In this document: piece by piece, positions 17,603-25,866 of the stretch | How positions within the stretch are numbered: position 1 is the stretch's first letter | Layout: each line of letters begins with the position of its first letter | Assembly: GCF_021228795.1 (NCBI RefSeq) | Contig: NZ_CP089309.1 | Coordinates: 3,596,001-3,660,000, forward strand | Length of the DNA stretch: 64,000 bases | Source of the DNA: Thiocapsa bogorovii | GTDB taxonomy: Bacteria > Pseudomonadota > Gammaproteobacteria > Chromatiales > Chromatiaceae | Direction: 5' to 3' | Program-made: the position numbers and the translations under genes | Notes under the pieces: generated by a model | Database searches by the model: none | Told to the model about the DNA's origin: nothing | The model's input: only the letters and a program-made list of their open reading frames with translations

Positions 17603-19554
17603 GAGGACGCGCTCGACCCACCGGATGCGGCAGCCGGCGTGTTTGCTCCTTCGAGTACGAACTGATCCAGGCTGGACTGCAGCGCACCGGCGAGCTCGTT
17701 CATGTCCCGCGCGATATCGGCAATCTGGCGCACGGCACCGGCGGTTTCCGAGCTGGCGGTAACGATCTCGCGCAAGGCGACCACAACCTGACTACTGGCG
17801 GTGCGCTGTTGTTGCGTGGAGAGACTGATCTGCTGGGCGGAGGTCGAGGTCTCGCTCGCCGCCTCGACGATGGCTTGGAGGATGTCGGCCGTGCTGGCCG
17901 AGTCCGCGATTCCCTGCTGGATCCCGGTGGAGCCTTTTTCCGAGCTGATCACCAGCCGGTTGATCGACTCCTGGATCTCGGCGACCTTCCCGGTGATCTC
18001 TCCGGTGGATTCGGTCACCGAGTCGGCGAGCCGGCGGATCTCGGCGGCGACAACGCCGAAGCGTTTTCCGGCTTCACCCGCAGAGGATGCCTCCAAGGCA
18101 GCGTTGAAGGCGATCAACTTGGTTTGATCGGCCACCGTATCGATGATCTGCATGATCTTGGAGATCTCCTTGGAGCGGGTGCCGAGCTCGAGGATCTCGT
18201 TCAACGCCGTCTGATTGTCCTCGCCGATCCGTCGCATCTTCTCCACCAGACGCTGCATGGCATCCGAGCCGCGAAGGCTGTCGTCATAGGTCCGACCGGC
18301 GATGTTCACGACGGACTCGGAGTATTCCGCGATCTGGGTCGAGGAGGCGGAGAGCTCTTCCATCGTCGAGGTGATCTCGGCCACGGAGGCCGACATCTGA
18401 CTGGAGGTCGCGGCCTGTCCGTCGATCGCCTGCGCGATCTCGCGTGATGCCGCGTGGACCGAGAAGGCGGTCGTCTCCACGCCCGTCACCAACGCATTGA
18501 GATGCTCGCGCATGCCCGCGAGCGCGCGGGCGAGGTCCGCCAGCTCGTCCTTGCCGTCGATCGCGTCGCCACCGCTCAGATCGCCATTGGTCACACGATC
18601 GATCTCGTTGGTCAGCCGGCGGATCCGTGCGGTCATGGCGTGGGCCGTGATCAACGAGATCCCGATACTGAAGAGCGCGACCAGCACGCCGATGATCATG
18701 GCCTGCATGCGCGTCTCGTCGAGGGCCGCAACGTGCCGGGTGCGATCCATCGCTACCTCGACCACGCCGAGCGGTTTGCCCGAATAATCCGTAATCATCT
18801 CCGCGTAGGCCGCGGCCGGAGTTGTTCCGATCTCGATTTCCGCGACTTGGGGCTCTCCGGCGAACGCAGCGCTCAGCGCGTCCGGGCCGAGGAAGGGCTG
18901 ACCTTCATGGGTACTTGCAAAGGTCTCCGCCTCGCCGTCACGGAGAATATAGAGCGCCGCATCGACGCCGTAGCTTGCTTTGAAGTCGTCGAAGAAGTCT
19001 TGTCCGAACGACATGCCGAATTCGACCGAGCCGAGGTGGCGCCCCTCTCGGAACACCGGCACCACGCCGCGAGCGCCGAGACCCGCAACACCGAGCTCCA
19101 ACCCGCGGTGAGGCTTGCGATCGCGGTTGGTATCCACCACGGACTGACGGAAGCTCGAAAGGTCGTCGCCGAACTTCTCCAGCATGTGCAGCCGCAGAAA
19201 AGACGTGGCCGGGGCGGTGTGGAACTGGAACTGAACCGCACCGAAGTCGCGCGCGAGGGCCTCGAACGGCGGGTGAAGCTGCTCGACGAGCCAGCCGCGA
19301 TCGCCCGCGGCGAAGCGCGCCTGGACCTCCGGCATCTCGGCGACGAGGACGCTGAGTGCCTCCGCCAAGTCGACGTCATCGCGGATGCGTGCCTGAACCA
19401 TTGCCGCGAACTGACGCAGCTCGGACTCCTCCGAATGACGGCTTAGGGTCTCGAGATTGTGCAGGCTCACGAGCGTGAGCGTGGTGATGGCCAGGACAAT
19501 TGCGGCGCCGATCACCAGGAGAATGTTGGCCCACAGACGGATTTGCTTGAACAT
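17599..19554 (-). CDS. Methyl-accepting chemotaxis protein with periplasmic Cache sensor
   Basis: 651 residues from the ATG at 19554 (MFKQIRLWANILLVIG); an in-frame start 81 bases upstream exists. A first membrane helix at about 9-30 and a second at about 300-322 enclose a periplasmic sensor containing MLEKFGDDLSSFR and RGVVPVFREGRHLGSVEFG, which resembles the dCache_3 family. HAMP follows at about 325-375 and the signalling domain at about 390-650, with the hairpin tip region FNAALEASSAGEAGKRF and VVAAEIRRLADSV. No C-terminal CheR-tethering pentapeptide is seen. As first gene of the operon it is the input of the whole Che/Kai cassette, in the position of WspA. Confidence 0.93.
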   Translation of the reverse strand: MFKQIRLWANILLVIGAAIVLAITTLTLVSLHNLETLSRHSEESELRQFAAMVQARIRDDVDLAEALSVLVAEMPEVQARFAAGDRGWLVEQLHPPFEALARDFGAVQFQFHTAPATSFLRLHMLEKFGDDLSSFRQSVVDTNRDRKPHRGLELGVAGLGARGVVPVFREGRHLGSVEFGMSFGQDFFDDFKASYGVDAALYILRDGEAETFASTHEGQPFLGPDALSAAFAGEPQVAEIEIGTTPAAAYAEMITDYSGKPLGVVEVAMDRTRHVAALDETRMQAMIIGVLVALFSIGISLITAHAMTARIRRLTNEIDRVTNGDLSGGDAIDGKDELADLARALAGMREHLNALVTGVETTAFSVHAASREIAQAIDGQAATSSQMSASVAEITSTMEELSASSTQIAEYSESVVNIAGRTYDDSLRGSDAMQRLVEKMRRIGEDNQTALNEILELGTRSKEISKIMQIIDTVADQTKLIAFNAALEASSAGEAGKRFGVVAAEIRRLADSVTESTGEITGKVAEIQESINRLVISSEKGSTGIQQGIADSASTADILQAIVEAASETSTSAQQISLSTQQQRTASSQVVVALREIVTASSETAGAVRQIADIARDMNELAGALQSSLDQFVLEGANTPAAASGGSSASS

Positions 19555-19738
19555 CTGGACGCGTCTCTTATGTGGAAGCGAGCGCCCGATGTCGGTCCGG
19601 CGCGGAAAATACTTAGAAAGTGTAGCTGAATTCAAATCATCGACGGTGAGAACTCGCGAGCAATCCCGCGCGGCTTTTCGGCCGCGCTTTGGGTAGACTC
19701 ATGCTTTTTATTCCTCGCCCAGACTTTGGAGTCACGGC

Positions 19739-21244
19739 ATGCACCGCACCAGCGGCATTTTGCTTCACCCGACATCGCTGCCCGGCCCGTTCGGGATCGG
19801 CGATCTCGGGCACTCGGCTCGACGTTTCGTGGATTTTCTCGAGGCAGCGGGGCAGGGGTTGTGGCAGATGTTGCCGCTCGGGCCGACCGGATATGGCGAG
19901 TCGCCCTATCAGTGCACCTCCGCATTCGCCGGTAACCCCTTCTTGATCAGTCCGGAGCTCTTGGTGGACGCGGGTTGGCTCGACCCGGACGATCTCGATG
20001 TCCCGGATTTCTGGAGCGATCAGGTCGATTTCCATGCCGTCATCCCGTGGAAGCGGGCGCTGATTGCACGCGCGGTGCATGCTTTCCAGGAGCATGCGAG
20101 CGAGACCGATCGCGAGGACTATCTCCTGTTTCGGCGGGCGCATGCCGACTGGTTGGACGACTTTGCTCTCTATCATGCGCTGAAGGTTCACCATGGTCAT
20201 CGTCCCTGGACCGAGTGGCGTGCCGACCTGGCGCGACGCGAGCCGGAGGCCCTGGCCCGCTGGAGTAAGTCGCATGCGCGCGAGCTCGATGCCCAGCGCC
20301 TGATCCAATACTTCTTCTTCACGCAATGGTCCGGGCTACGCGCCTATGCCAACAGCCGGGGTGTTCGCCTCATCGGCGATATGCCGATCTTCGTTGCCCA
20401 TGATTCGAGCGAGGTCTGGACCCATCGGGAATGGTTTCAGCTCGACGAAGCGGGTCATCCGACGGTCGTCGCCGGTGTGCCTCCGGATTATTTCAGCGCG
20501 ACCGGGCAGCGTTGGGGCAATCCGCTTTACGATTGGCCGAAGGTGGCGGCCGACGGCTACAGCTTCTGGGTGCAGCGTCTGCGACGGGTCTTGGAGCTGG
20601 TCGACCTGGTGCGGATCGATCACTTCCGTGGGTTCGCCGGTTACTGGGAGATCCCGGCGGCGGAGGAGACCGCCGTCAACGGCCGATGGATGCCGGGTCC
20701 GGGGATGGCGCTCTTCGACGCATTGCGTGCGACGTTGGGGGAGGGGCTGCCGTTGATCGCCGAGGATCTCGGGGTCATCACCGAGGACGTGGAGGCCTTG
20801 CGCGACGGGCTCGACCTGCCCGGTATGGCGATCCTGCAATTCGGGTTCGAGGACACCGAGGGCGGATTCGGACGCTCGTCCTTCCTACCCCACAATCATC
20901 GTTCCAGCCTCGCGGTCTACACCGGGACACACGACAACAACACCTTGCTCGGATGGTGGGCGCTGCGCGACTCGGAGACCCGACACAACGCGATGCTTTA
21001 TCTCAACAGCGACGGCAGCGAAATCCATTGGGATTTCATTCGCAGCGCGCTCGGGTCGGTCGCAGCGCTTGCGCTCTTTCCGATGCAGGATGTCCTGGGT
21101 CTTGCCGAGGCGTGCATGAACCGTCCCGGCACCTCCGAGGGCAACTGGCTCTGGCGCTATCGCGACGACATGTTGACGGACGACGCAGCGGAGCGGCTGC
21201 GCGTGCTGAGCCGGATTTACGGTCGGTTGCCCTATCCGATCTGA
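19739..21244 (+). CDS. malQ: 4-alpha-glucanotransferase (amylomaltase)
   Basis: 501 residues, the usual length for the GH77 family. GH77 signatures: GILLHPTSLPGPFGIGDLG at the N-terminus, PYQCTSAFAGNP, GDMPIFVAHDSSEVW, catalytic nucleophile Asp in VRIDHFRGF, acid Glu in IAEDLGVIT and the third acid in YTGTHDNNT. It transfers maltooligosaccharide segments, in glycogen or maltodextrin turnover. The ATG is preceded by TGGAG at suitable spacing. It is divergent from the MCP operon with about 185 bases between, and no glycogen genes are adjacent. Confidence 0.95.
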   Translation: MHRTSGILLHPTSLPGPFGIGDLGHSARRFVDFLEAAGQGLWQMLPLGPTGYGESPYQCTSAFAGNPFLISPELLVDAGWLDPDDLDVPDFWSDQVDFHAVIPWKRALIARAVHAFQEHASETDREDYLLFRRAHADWLDDFALYHALKVHHGHRPWTEWRADLARREPEALARWSKSHARELDAQRLIQYFFFTQWSGLRAYANSRGVRLIGDMPIFVAHDSSEVWTHREWFQLDEAGHPTVVAGVPPDYFSATGQRWGNPLYDWPKVAADGYSFWVQRLRRVLELVDLVRIDHFRGFAGYWEIPAAEETAVNGRWMPGPGMALFDALRATLGEGLPLIAEDLGVITEDVEALRDGLDLPGMAILQFGFEDTEGGFGRSSFLPHNHRSSLAVYTGTHDNNTLLGWWALRDSETRHNAMLYLNSDGSEIHWDFIRSALGSVAALALFPMQDVLGLAEACMNRPGTSEGNWLWRYRDDMLTDDAAERLRVLSRIYGRLPYPI

Positions 21245-21388
21245 AGCTGCATGCTGCCAGCGGCGTCTTGTGCCTCGCTCGGCTCGGCACAATCCCGCGG
21301 TACGCTGATCCGCAGTTAGCGCTGGCGACAGTAAGCGCAACAGGCATCGGCGGAGCAGCGCGGCCTAGATTTTCAAAAGCTTTCGAAT

Positions 21389-21475
21389 CTAAACCGCGTC
21401 AGCTCCGACAGTCGTTGTTGCGGCCGTCGTCGATCCAATTCACAAACCAGACGTGCGGCTCCGGACGCGGTTTAG
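21389..21475. repeat. 87-bp inverted-repeat element 1
   Basis: Perfect 12-base inverted arms (21389-21400 and 21464-21475, CTAAACCGCGTC and complement) enclose 63 bases. The right arm contains the stop codon of the leftward dsrC-like gene. Two more elements of almost the same length occur at 28951-29037 and 35081-35168. Between malQ and this element (21366-21391) there is also an imperfect TAGATT...AATCTA palindrome. Confidence 0.7.
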
Positions 21476-21813
21476 CAGGAATGGCAGTAATACCGCGGCA
21501 ACCCGGCAAGACGACAGGCCTGCTTGCAGCCTCCGTTCGGAAAGAGTCCTTCCAGGTGCTTGCGCGAGCAGGGTGTATGGGGTGAGACATGCGCGCCGAC
21601 GGTCTTGATGATGACCTTCGGGGAGGGCGGCATCTCGTGGGTTGCGTAGTACTCGCGAAGGAAATTGATGACCGCCCAATGGCATTCGGTCAGGCTCAGA
21701 CCTTCCTCTTCGGCCAAGGCCGTCGCAACCGACGGCTCCCAATCGTCGAAATAGGCCAAATGGCCCTGCTTGTTGACCTCGAGCTGCCGTCCGGCGATCT
21801 GCATGGCTGACAT
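21472..21813 (-). CDS. DsrC/TusE-family sulfur carrier protein, cysteine-rich paralogue
   Basis: 113 residues from the ATG at 21813, chosen because GGAGGAG lies eight bases upstream. DsrC/TusE family: GHLAYFDDWEPSVA, LTECHWAVINFLREYY and KQACRLAGLP. DsrC carries sulfur as a trisulfide between two C-terminal cysteines in dissimilatory sulfur metabolism. Canonical DsrC has Cys-X10-Cys with a penultimate Cys; this protein ends QACRLAGLPRYYCHSC, giving X9 and X12 spacings, plus extra Cys in TPCS and NGGC. It is therefore a divergent paralogue, possibly regulatory or in another sulfur-relay step. It is not next to dsr genes in this window. Confidence 0.88.
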   Translation of the reverse strand: MSAMQIAGRQLEVNKQGHLAYFDDWEPSVATALAEEEGLSLTECHWAVINFLREYYATHEMPPSPKVIIKTVGAHVSPHTPCSRKHLEGLFPNGGCKQACRLAGLPRYYCHSC

Positions 21814-21908
21814 TGCGTGCTCCTCCACCCTGCGGGTGGCCTGATACTGCTTTGGTGGTTTTATGCCTGTCCGATGGCTTTTGGTCCGTGTTCGGGGTCG
21901 TTTCGGAC

Positions 21909-21939
21909 GTATCACTCGTCCGACTAGACAATTGTCAAT
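21909..21939 (-). promoter_or_regulatory. Possible sigma-70 promoter of the dsrC-like gene
   Basis: On the minus strand a perfect TTGACA (21934-21939) is followed after 18-19 bases by TGATAC/GTGATA (about 21909-21915). The -35 overlaps the palindrome GACAATTGTC (21927-21936), which could be an operator. It is about 95 bases upstream of the dsrC-like start. The spacing is slightly long. Confidence 0.35.
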
Positions 21940-22038
21940 GCAATTTCGCCTAATCATGGACCGAAATCCGGCAGATGCAACCGGATCCAGATCAACGGGA
22001 GGCCAAATTTCGATCCGAATCGCTCGCTCGTCGCTCGA

Positions 22039-23400
22039 TCAGCGCCGGGCCAGGACGACCAGATCATCGCCGCGCTGGACGCGCAGATTCAGGATGTCTC
22101 CGGTTTGGCGCAGGATCTGTACAACGTCTTGCAGGCTCGCGACCCGTTGGCCGTTGACCTGGAGCAGCCGATCGCCCTCGCGAAGACCGGCGTTCCATGC
22201 GGGGCTGCCGGGCTCGACGGTCCCGACCGGGAGTGCCGGTATACCGCCTCGGCGATCGAGCTCGCCGAGCAATGCTCCCGCCAGTTCGGGTGCGACACGA
22301 CGCCCCTCGACGAAGGCCTCGTAGGGGTCGGCGATGGTCCCTTTGATCCGGCGGGTCTTGCCCCCGCGCGAGATCTCGAGCTCTACTCGTGCGCCGACGC
22401 GCAACAAACCGAATCGGTTGCGCAGATCGTCGGCCCCTTTTACGGCGGCGCCGTTGACGGTAAGAATGACGTCGCCCTCCTGAAGGCCGGCCGCGGCGGC
22501 GGCCGAGTCGGGCTCCACCGCGTTGACCACGGCCCCGTCGCGTCCCGCGATGCCGAGCGCGGCGGAGAGCTCGGGCGTGAGATCCTGGATGGCAACGCCG
22601 AAAAGACCTCGGCGGACCGACCCGTGCTCCACGAGCTGCTCCATGACGGCCCCCGCCATGTTTGCCGGAATCGCGAAACCGATCCCGATATTTCCGCCGC
22701 CCGGCGCGAGAATCGCCGTGTTGACGCCGACTAGTTCCCCACGCAGGTTCACCAGCGGACCACCCGAGTTGCCGGGATTGATGGAGGCGTCGGTCTGGAT
22801 GAAGCTCTCGTAGCCTTCGATCCCCAGACCCGAGCGGCCGAGTCCACTGACGATGCCGGAGGTGACGGTCTGGCTCAGGCCGAAGGGATTGCCGATCGCG
22901 ACGACGAAGTCGCCGACCCTGAGCGCGTCGGAGTTCACCACTGGCAAGGCGACCAGGTCCTTGGCCGGGATGCGCAGGACCGCGATGTCGGTCTCGGAAT
23001 CCGCACCGATCAGCTCGGCCACCAGCGTTCGCCCGTCGTGCAGGGTCACCCGGATTTCGCGTGCCTTGGCGATGACGTGGTGGTTTGTCAGCACGAGGCC
23101 GCGCTCGGCATCGACGATGGTCCCCGAGCCCAGGCTGTTCTCTTCGCGATGCCGATGCTCGGGCGGGATCGTGAAGAAGTGGCGGAACCAGGGGTCGCGC
23201 ATCAGCGGATGCTCGGCCGCCTCGATTCGCGTGACGGTGGAGATATTGACGACGGCCGGTACGGTCTGCTCGAGCATTGGGGCGAGGCTCGGTAGGGGTT
23301 CACCCGCGACCTGAAGAGGCAGGGCCGCGCCGGCGCTGCCGGTGCCGCTGGAGAAGGCGAGCAAGATCCAGCATAGACGGATCGAAACGGAGAAACGCAT
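22039..23400 (-). CDS. DegQ/HtrA-type periplasmic serine protease
   Basis: 453 residues from the ATG at 23400; the N-terminus RFSVSIRLCWILLAF is a signal peptide ending near GSAGAA. The trypsin-like domain has the triad His in LTNHHVIA, Asp in DSETDIAVL and Ser in NPGNSGGPL. Two PDZ domains follow (about 270-360 and 385-450). This is the architecture of DegP/DegQ-family envelope quality-control proteases. The Q-linker loop is short, closer to DegQ/DegS than to DegP. Confidence 0.93.
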   Translation of the reverse strand: MRFSVSIRLCWILLAFSSGTGSAGAALPLQVAGEPLPSLAPMLEQTVPAVVNISTVTRIEAAEHPLMRDPWFRHFFTIPPEHRHREENSLGSGTIVDAERGLVLTNHHVIAKAREIRVTLHDGRTLVAELIGADSETDIAVLRIPAKDLVALPVVNSDALRVGDFVVAIGNPFGLSQTVTSGIVSGLGRSGLGIEGYESFIQTDASINPGNSGGPLVNLRGELVGVNTAILAPGGGNIGIGFAIPANMAGAVMEQLVEHGSVRRGLFGVAIQDLTPELSAALGIAGRDGAVVNAVEPDSAAAAAGLQEGDVILTVNGAAVKGADDLRNRFGLLRVGARVELEISRGGKTRRIKGTIADPYEAFVEGRRVAPELAGALLGELDRRGGIPALPVGTVEPGSPAWNAGLREGDRLLQVNGQRVASLQDVVQILRQTGDILNLRVQRGDDLVVLARR

Positions 23401-23563
23401 GGGTACGATCGTGATGTCGAGGGGTTGATCGAAGGGCTTATTTGAACCGCAAAGGCGCGAAGGGCGCAAAGGCTTTCAATCTGTCGGGTGATCGCGCGTC
23501 GGGCGGGAATCTTGCTCCTGACGGAAGCGCGTATCGGAGCCACGTCGCAGCGCGCACAAAAGT

Positions 23564-23590
23564 AAGCCGGGCGACAGCCCGGCTTGTTTT
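23564..23590 (-). terminator. Intrinsic terminator after the hsp20 gene
   Basis: A nine-base perfect stem (AAGCCGGGC with its complement) with a four-base loop at 23564-23585. On the minus strand it is followed by TTACTTTTG, and on the plus strand by a TTTT run, so it can work in both directions. It lies about 105 bases after the small heat-shock protein stop. The remaining 290-base gap also holds a low-complexity AAGGCGCGAAGGGCGCAAAG stretch. Confidence 0.75.
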
Positions 23591-23691
23591 ACGATCGAGC
23601 GAAGCCGCGCTCAGAGCGAGATGCTCACCGTCGAGTGAGCTCGACGGTTGATGCATCTATGGCCCTTAGCGTGGACGCTCCGCCTCACGAA

Positions 23692-24165
23692 TCAGGCAGC
23701 GGCCTGGGTCTTTTGAGGTTCGCCCTCGAGATATCGGCCCGTTTCGCCGCGGATCTCGATCTTGCGGGGCTTCATCGCCTCAGGGATCTCGCGACGCAGG
23801 TCGACATGCAGGAGGCCGTTTTCGAGTCGTGCATCCAGGACCCGCACATAGTCGGCGAGCTGGAATTTGCGCTCGAAGTTGCGGTTGGCGATCCCGCGAT
23901 AGAGGAACTTGGATTGACCCTTGTCCTCGTCATCCGGCCGGGCACCCGAAACGGTCAGGATGTTTTCCTTGACCTCAAGGGTGAGATCCTTCTCGGTGAA
24001 ACCGGCGACCGCCATGGTGATGCGGTAGTCGTTCTCGCCGCTGGCCTCGATGTTGTAAGGGGGATAGCCGCCGGGCTCGGAGCGGTAGGCCGTCTCCAAC
24101 GCGGACGACATCCGATCGAAGCCGATCATGGAGCGGAAGAGTGGTGAAAAGTCGATGTTTGTCAT
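23692..24165 (-). CDS. Small heat-shock protein (Hsp20/IbpA family)
   Basis: 157 residues, starting at the ATG at 24165 because GAGG lies eight bases upstream; an ATG at 24171 is too close to it. The IbpA-like N-terminus has FSPLFRSMIGFDRM, the alpha-crystallin domain covers about 35-135 (YPPYNIEASGENDYRI, VAGFTEKDLTLEV, ENGLLHVDLRREIPE) and a C-terminal tail follows. ATP-independent holdase that keeps unfolded proteins soluble. A sigma-70-like promoter and a hairpin hiding the ribosome binding site precede it, suggesting translational control by temperature. Confidence 0.94.
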   Translation of the reverse strand: MTNIDFSPLFRSMIGFDRMSSALETAYRSEPGGYPPYNIEASGENDYRITMAVAGFTEKDLTLEVKENILTVSGARPDDEDKGQSKFLYRGIANRNFERKFQLADYVRVLDARLENGLLHVDLRREIPEAMKPRKIEIRGETGRYLEGEPQKTQAAA

Positions 24166-24168
24166 TGA

Positions 24169-24191
24169 CATATCCTCGATTGAGCAATATG
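24169..24191 (-). promoter_or_regulatory. ROSE-like RNA thermometer hairpin at the hsp20 start
   Basis: The minus-strand leader folds CATATTGCTC against GAGGATATG with an AATC loop. The Shine-Dalgarno GAGG is fully paired, with a U-G pair and a single bulged G in the TTGCTC strand. A (U/C)UGCU strand opposite AGGA with a bulged G is the hallmark of ROSE elements in small heat-shock mRNAs. About 60 further leader bases upstream could form the extra hairpins usual in ROSE. Function is inferred from structure and gene identity. Confidence 0.65.
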
Positions 24192-24253
24192 GAAGTTGCG
24201 CGTTCTCGTGAACCGCGGTTTCTGCAGACCCCTTGCGAGCGTCTGCGTTATGT

Positions 24254-24282
24254 AAAGTAGAATCCGTCGCGGCGGATGTCAA
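24254..24282 (-). promoter_or_regulatory. Sigma-70-type promoter of hsp20
   Basis: Minus strand TTGACA at 24277-24282 and TACTTT at 24254-24259 with an exact 17-base spacer, placing transcription start about 80 bases before the hsp20 ATG. No clear sigma-32 consensus overlaps it, which fits control at the RNA level. Confidence 0.65.
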
Positions 24283-24336
24283 GTGGTGTCGCGAAAAATA
24301 TTATGTCAATTTATTTCCCAAGGCGTTGGGTCGCGG

Positions 24337-24744
24337 ATGTCGGGTGAAATTAAGTCAATGAACCCTCTCGAACGCTGCCCATGCGGCGCACCGGCGGAGT
24401 ATTCGGCCTGTTGCGGACGTTATTTGGACGCGGATCTGCGTCCGGACACCGCCGAGGCCCTGATGCGCTCGCGCTATGTCGCCTACGTCCGGGGGCGGTC
24501 GGATTATCTGTTGCGCACCTGGCATCCCTCGACGCGGCCGGCGATGCTTAATCTCGAGAGCGAGCCGCCACGCTGGCTCGGCCTTCAGGTGCGTCGCGTC
24601 CAGTCAGGCGGTGCGGGTGATCGGCACGGGATCGTCGAATTCGTGGCCCGCTACAAGGTCGGCGGCCGCGCACATCGTCTCCATGAAACCAGCCGGTTCG
24701 TGCGCGAGGAGGGTCGGTGGTTTTATGTGGATGCGGTGGTCTGA
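24337..24744 (+). CDS. YchJ-like SEC-C motif protein
   Basis: 135 residues if started at 24337; an in-frame ATG at 24358 (MNPLERCPCG) is equally plausible and neither has a strong ribosome binding site. The N-terminal SEC-C zinc motif CPCG...YSACCGRY is followed by the YchJ/UPF0225 domain (EALMRSRYVAYVRGRSDYLL, TWHPSTRP, VEFVARYK, HETSRFVREEGRWFYVDA). Molecular role unknown; SEC-C motifs bind zinc. Divergent from hsp20. Confidence 0.88.
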   Translation: MSGEIKSMNPLERCPCGAPAEYSACCGRYLDADLRPDTAEALMRSRYVAYVRGRSDYLLRTWHPSTRPAMLNLESEPPRWLGLQVRRVQSGGAGDRHGIVEFVARYKVGGRAHRLHETSRFVREEGRWFYVDAVV

Positions 24745-24771
24745 GTTTCGATGCCGGCGTCCGGTCGTTGC

Positions 24772-25623
24772 TCAGGCGCCGTTCGCCGACGCCCCGAAGA
24801 TCTCGGAATCCGAGGTGGCGCCGATCGCCAGTCGCAGCCATCGGCGTAATTGGTCGGGATCGACGCACTCCCGAACCGCTGCATGTTGCTCGGGGCCGAT
24901 GCTCAAGGCCCGCTGATCCAGGATCAGGACGAGTGCGTCGCGCAAGGCTGCCAGCTCGCCCTCGTGACGTCCCTCGGCTTTGACCTCTGCCTTGCCTTCC
25001 AGCTTGCCTTCTATCTTTCCGTCGTTGCGTACGTGCTCCAGATCACGGTAGCCCTTGCGTTGCAACAGATTTCGTAAGGTCACCTCATGCGCGGCGTCGC
25101 GGTCGAAGAGGGCCGCGACCGGTACGGGATTGCGCAGGATGCCGGGGGCTGCGAGCACCTCGCCGGGATAGGCGAGTTGCATCGCGCCCTCGGGTGAATG
25201 GATCTCGACGCGGTGCGGGCCGATCAGCCGCACGACCCAAATCAGGCGCGTTCCGGCGGCCAGTAGGTCGGCGATCTTGGCCGTCAACTCCGCTTCGTCG
25301 TGGCCGGTGTCCGCATACTCGATCGCCAACGGCGGTGCCGTGCCCTTCAGCCAGCCCGGCGCGTCGGTGACATTGCCTACCGCGACATCCGGCGCGCGGA
25401 GGGTGTCGGGCGTCAGTGCGAAGCCGGTGTCGATACCGGCGGATTCGACGTCGGGATCGGTGTCGAGGATGGTGGCGCCGATCAGATTGGCCCGCGAGCC
25501 GCGTCCCCCGACCGGCAGGCACGCGATGGGGTGTCCCCCCGAGAGCTCGTAGGGGTCGCCGGGCTTGAGCTGATCCGTCCGGAAGGGGCCGGGGAGGTTG
25601 AAGCCGGCAAGCTTTCGGGTCAT
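24772..25623 (-). CDS. Uma2-family (DUF820) restriction-endonuclease-fold protein
   Basis: 283 residues from the ATG at 25623, with GGAG nine bases before it. The Uma2 core is visible: DTGFALT, RAPDVAVG, PPLAIEYADTGHDEAELTAK, GTRLIWVVRL and VEIHSPEGA, with the PD-(D/E)xK-like acidic residues in APDVAV and AIEYA. The C-terminal part has a Lys/Glu/Gly-rich repeat (GKIEGKLEGKAEVKAEG) and helices. Uma2 proteins are abundant in cyanobacteria and purple bacteria and have no firmly known function. It is divergent from the hox operon. Confidence 0.85.
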   Translation of the reverse strand: MTRKLAGFNLPGPFRTDQLKPGDPYELSGGHPIACLPVGGRGSRANLIGATILDTDPDVESAGIDTGFALTPDTLRAPDVAVGNVTDAPGWLKGTAPPLAIEYADTGHDEAELTAKIADLLAAGTRLIWVVRLIGPHRVEIHSPEGAMQLAYPGEVLAAPGILRNPVPVAALFDRDAAHEVTLRNLLQRKGYRDLEHVRNDGKIEGKLEGKAEVKAEGRHEGELAALRDALVLILDQRALSIGPEQHAAVRECVDPDQLRRWLRLAIGATSDSEIFGASANGA

Positions 25624-25866
25624 GGCGCGCGACTCCGTCAATGAGGATGTGCGATTTGCGTGTCGAGGGTCGAGGTCGTGCCGGTTTGCCGGAGCCGATG
25701 CTTCCGGAAGTGAACGTGGTCGGGGCGATGCGTCTCGGCTTCTACTGTCCGGGTCGCCCGGCGCGATCGGCCGAGCCGGACGGCCGTAAGGCCTCGTCAC
25801 CATGTTCTATACTGCCATGAGGCAGCACGATGTCCAGCCCGATGCTCAAGCTCGCGGGAGGTGCCG

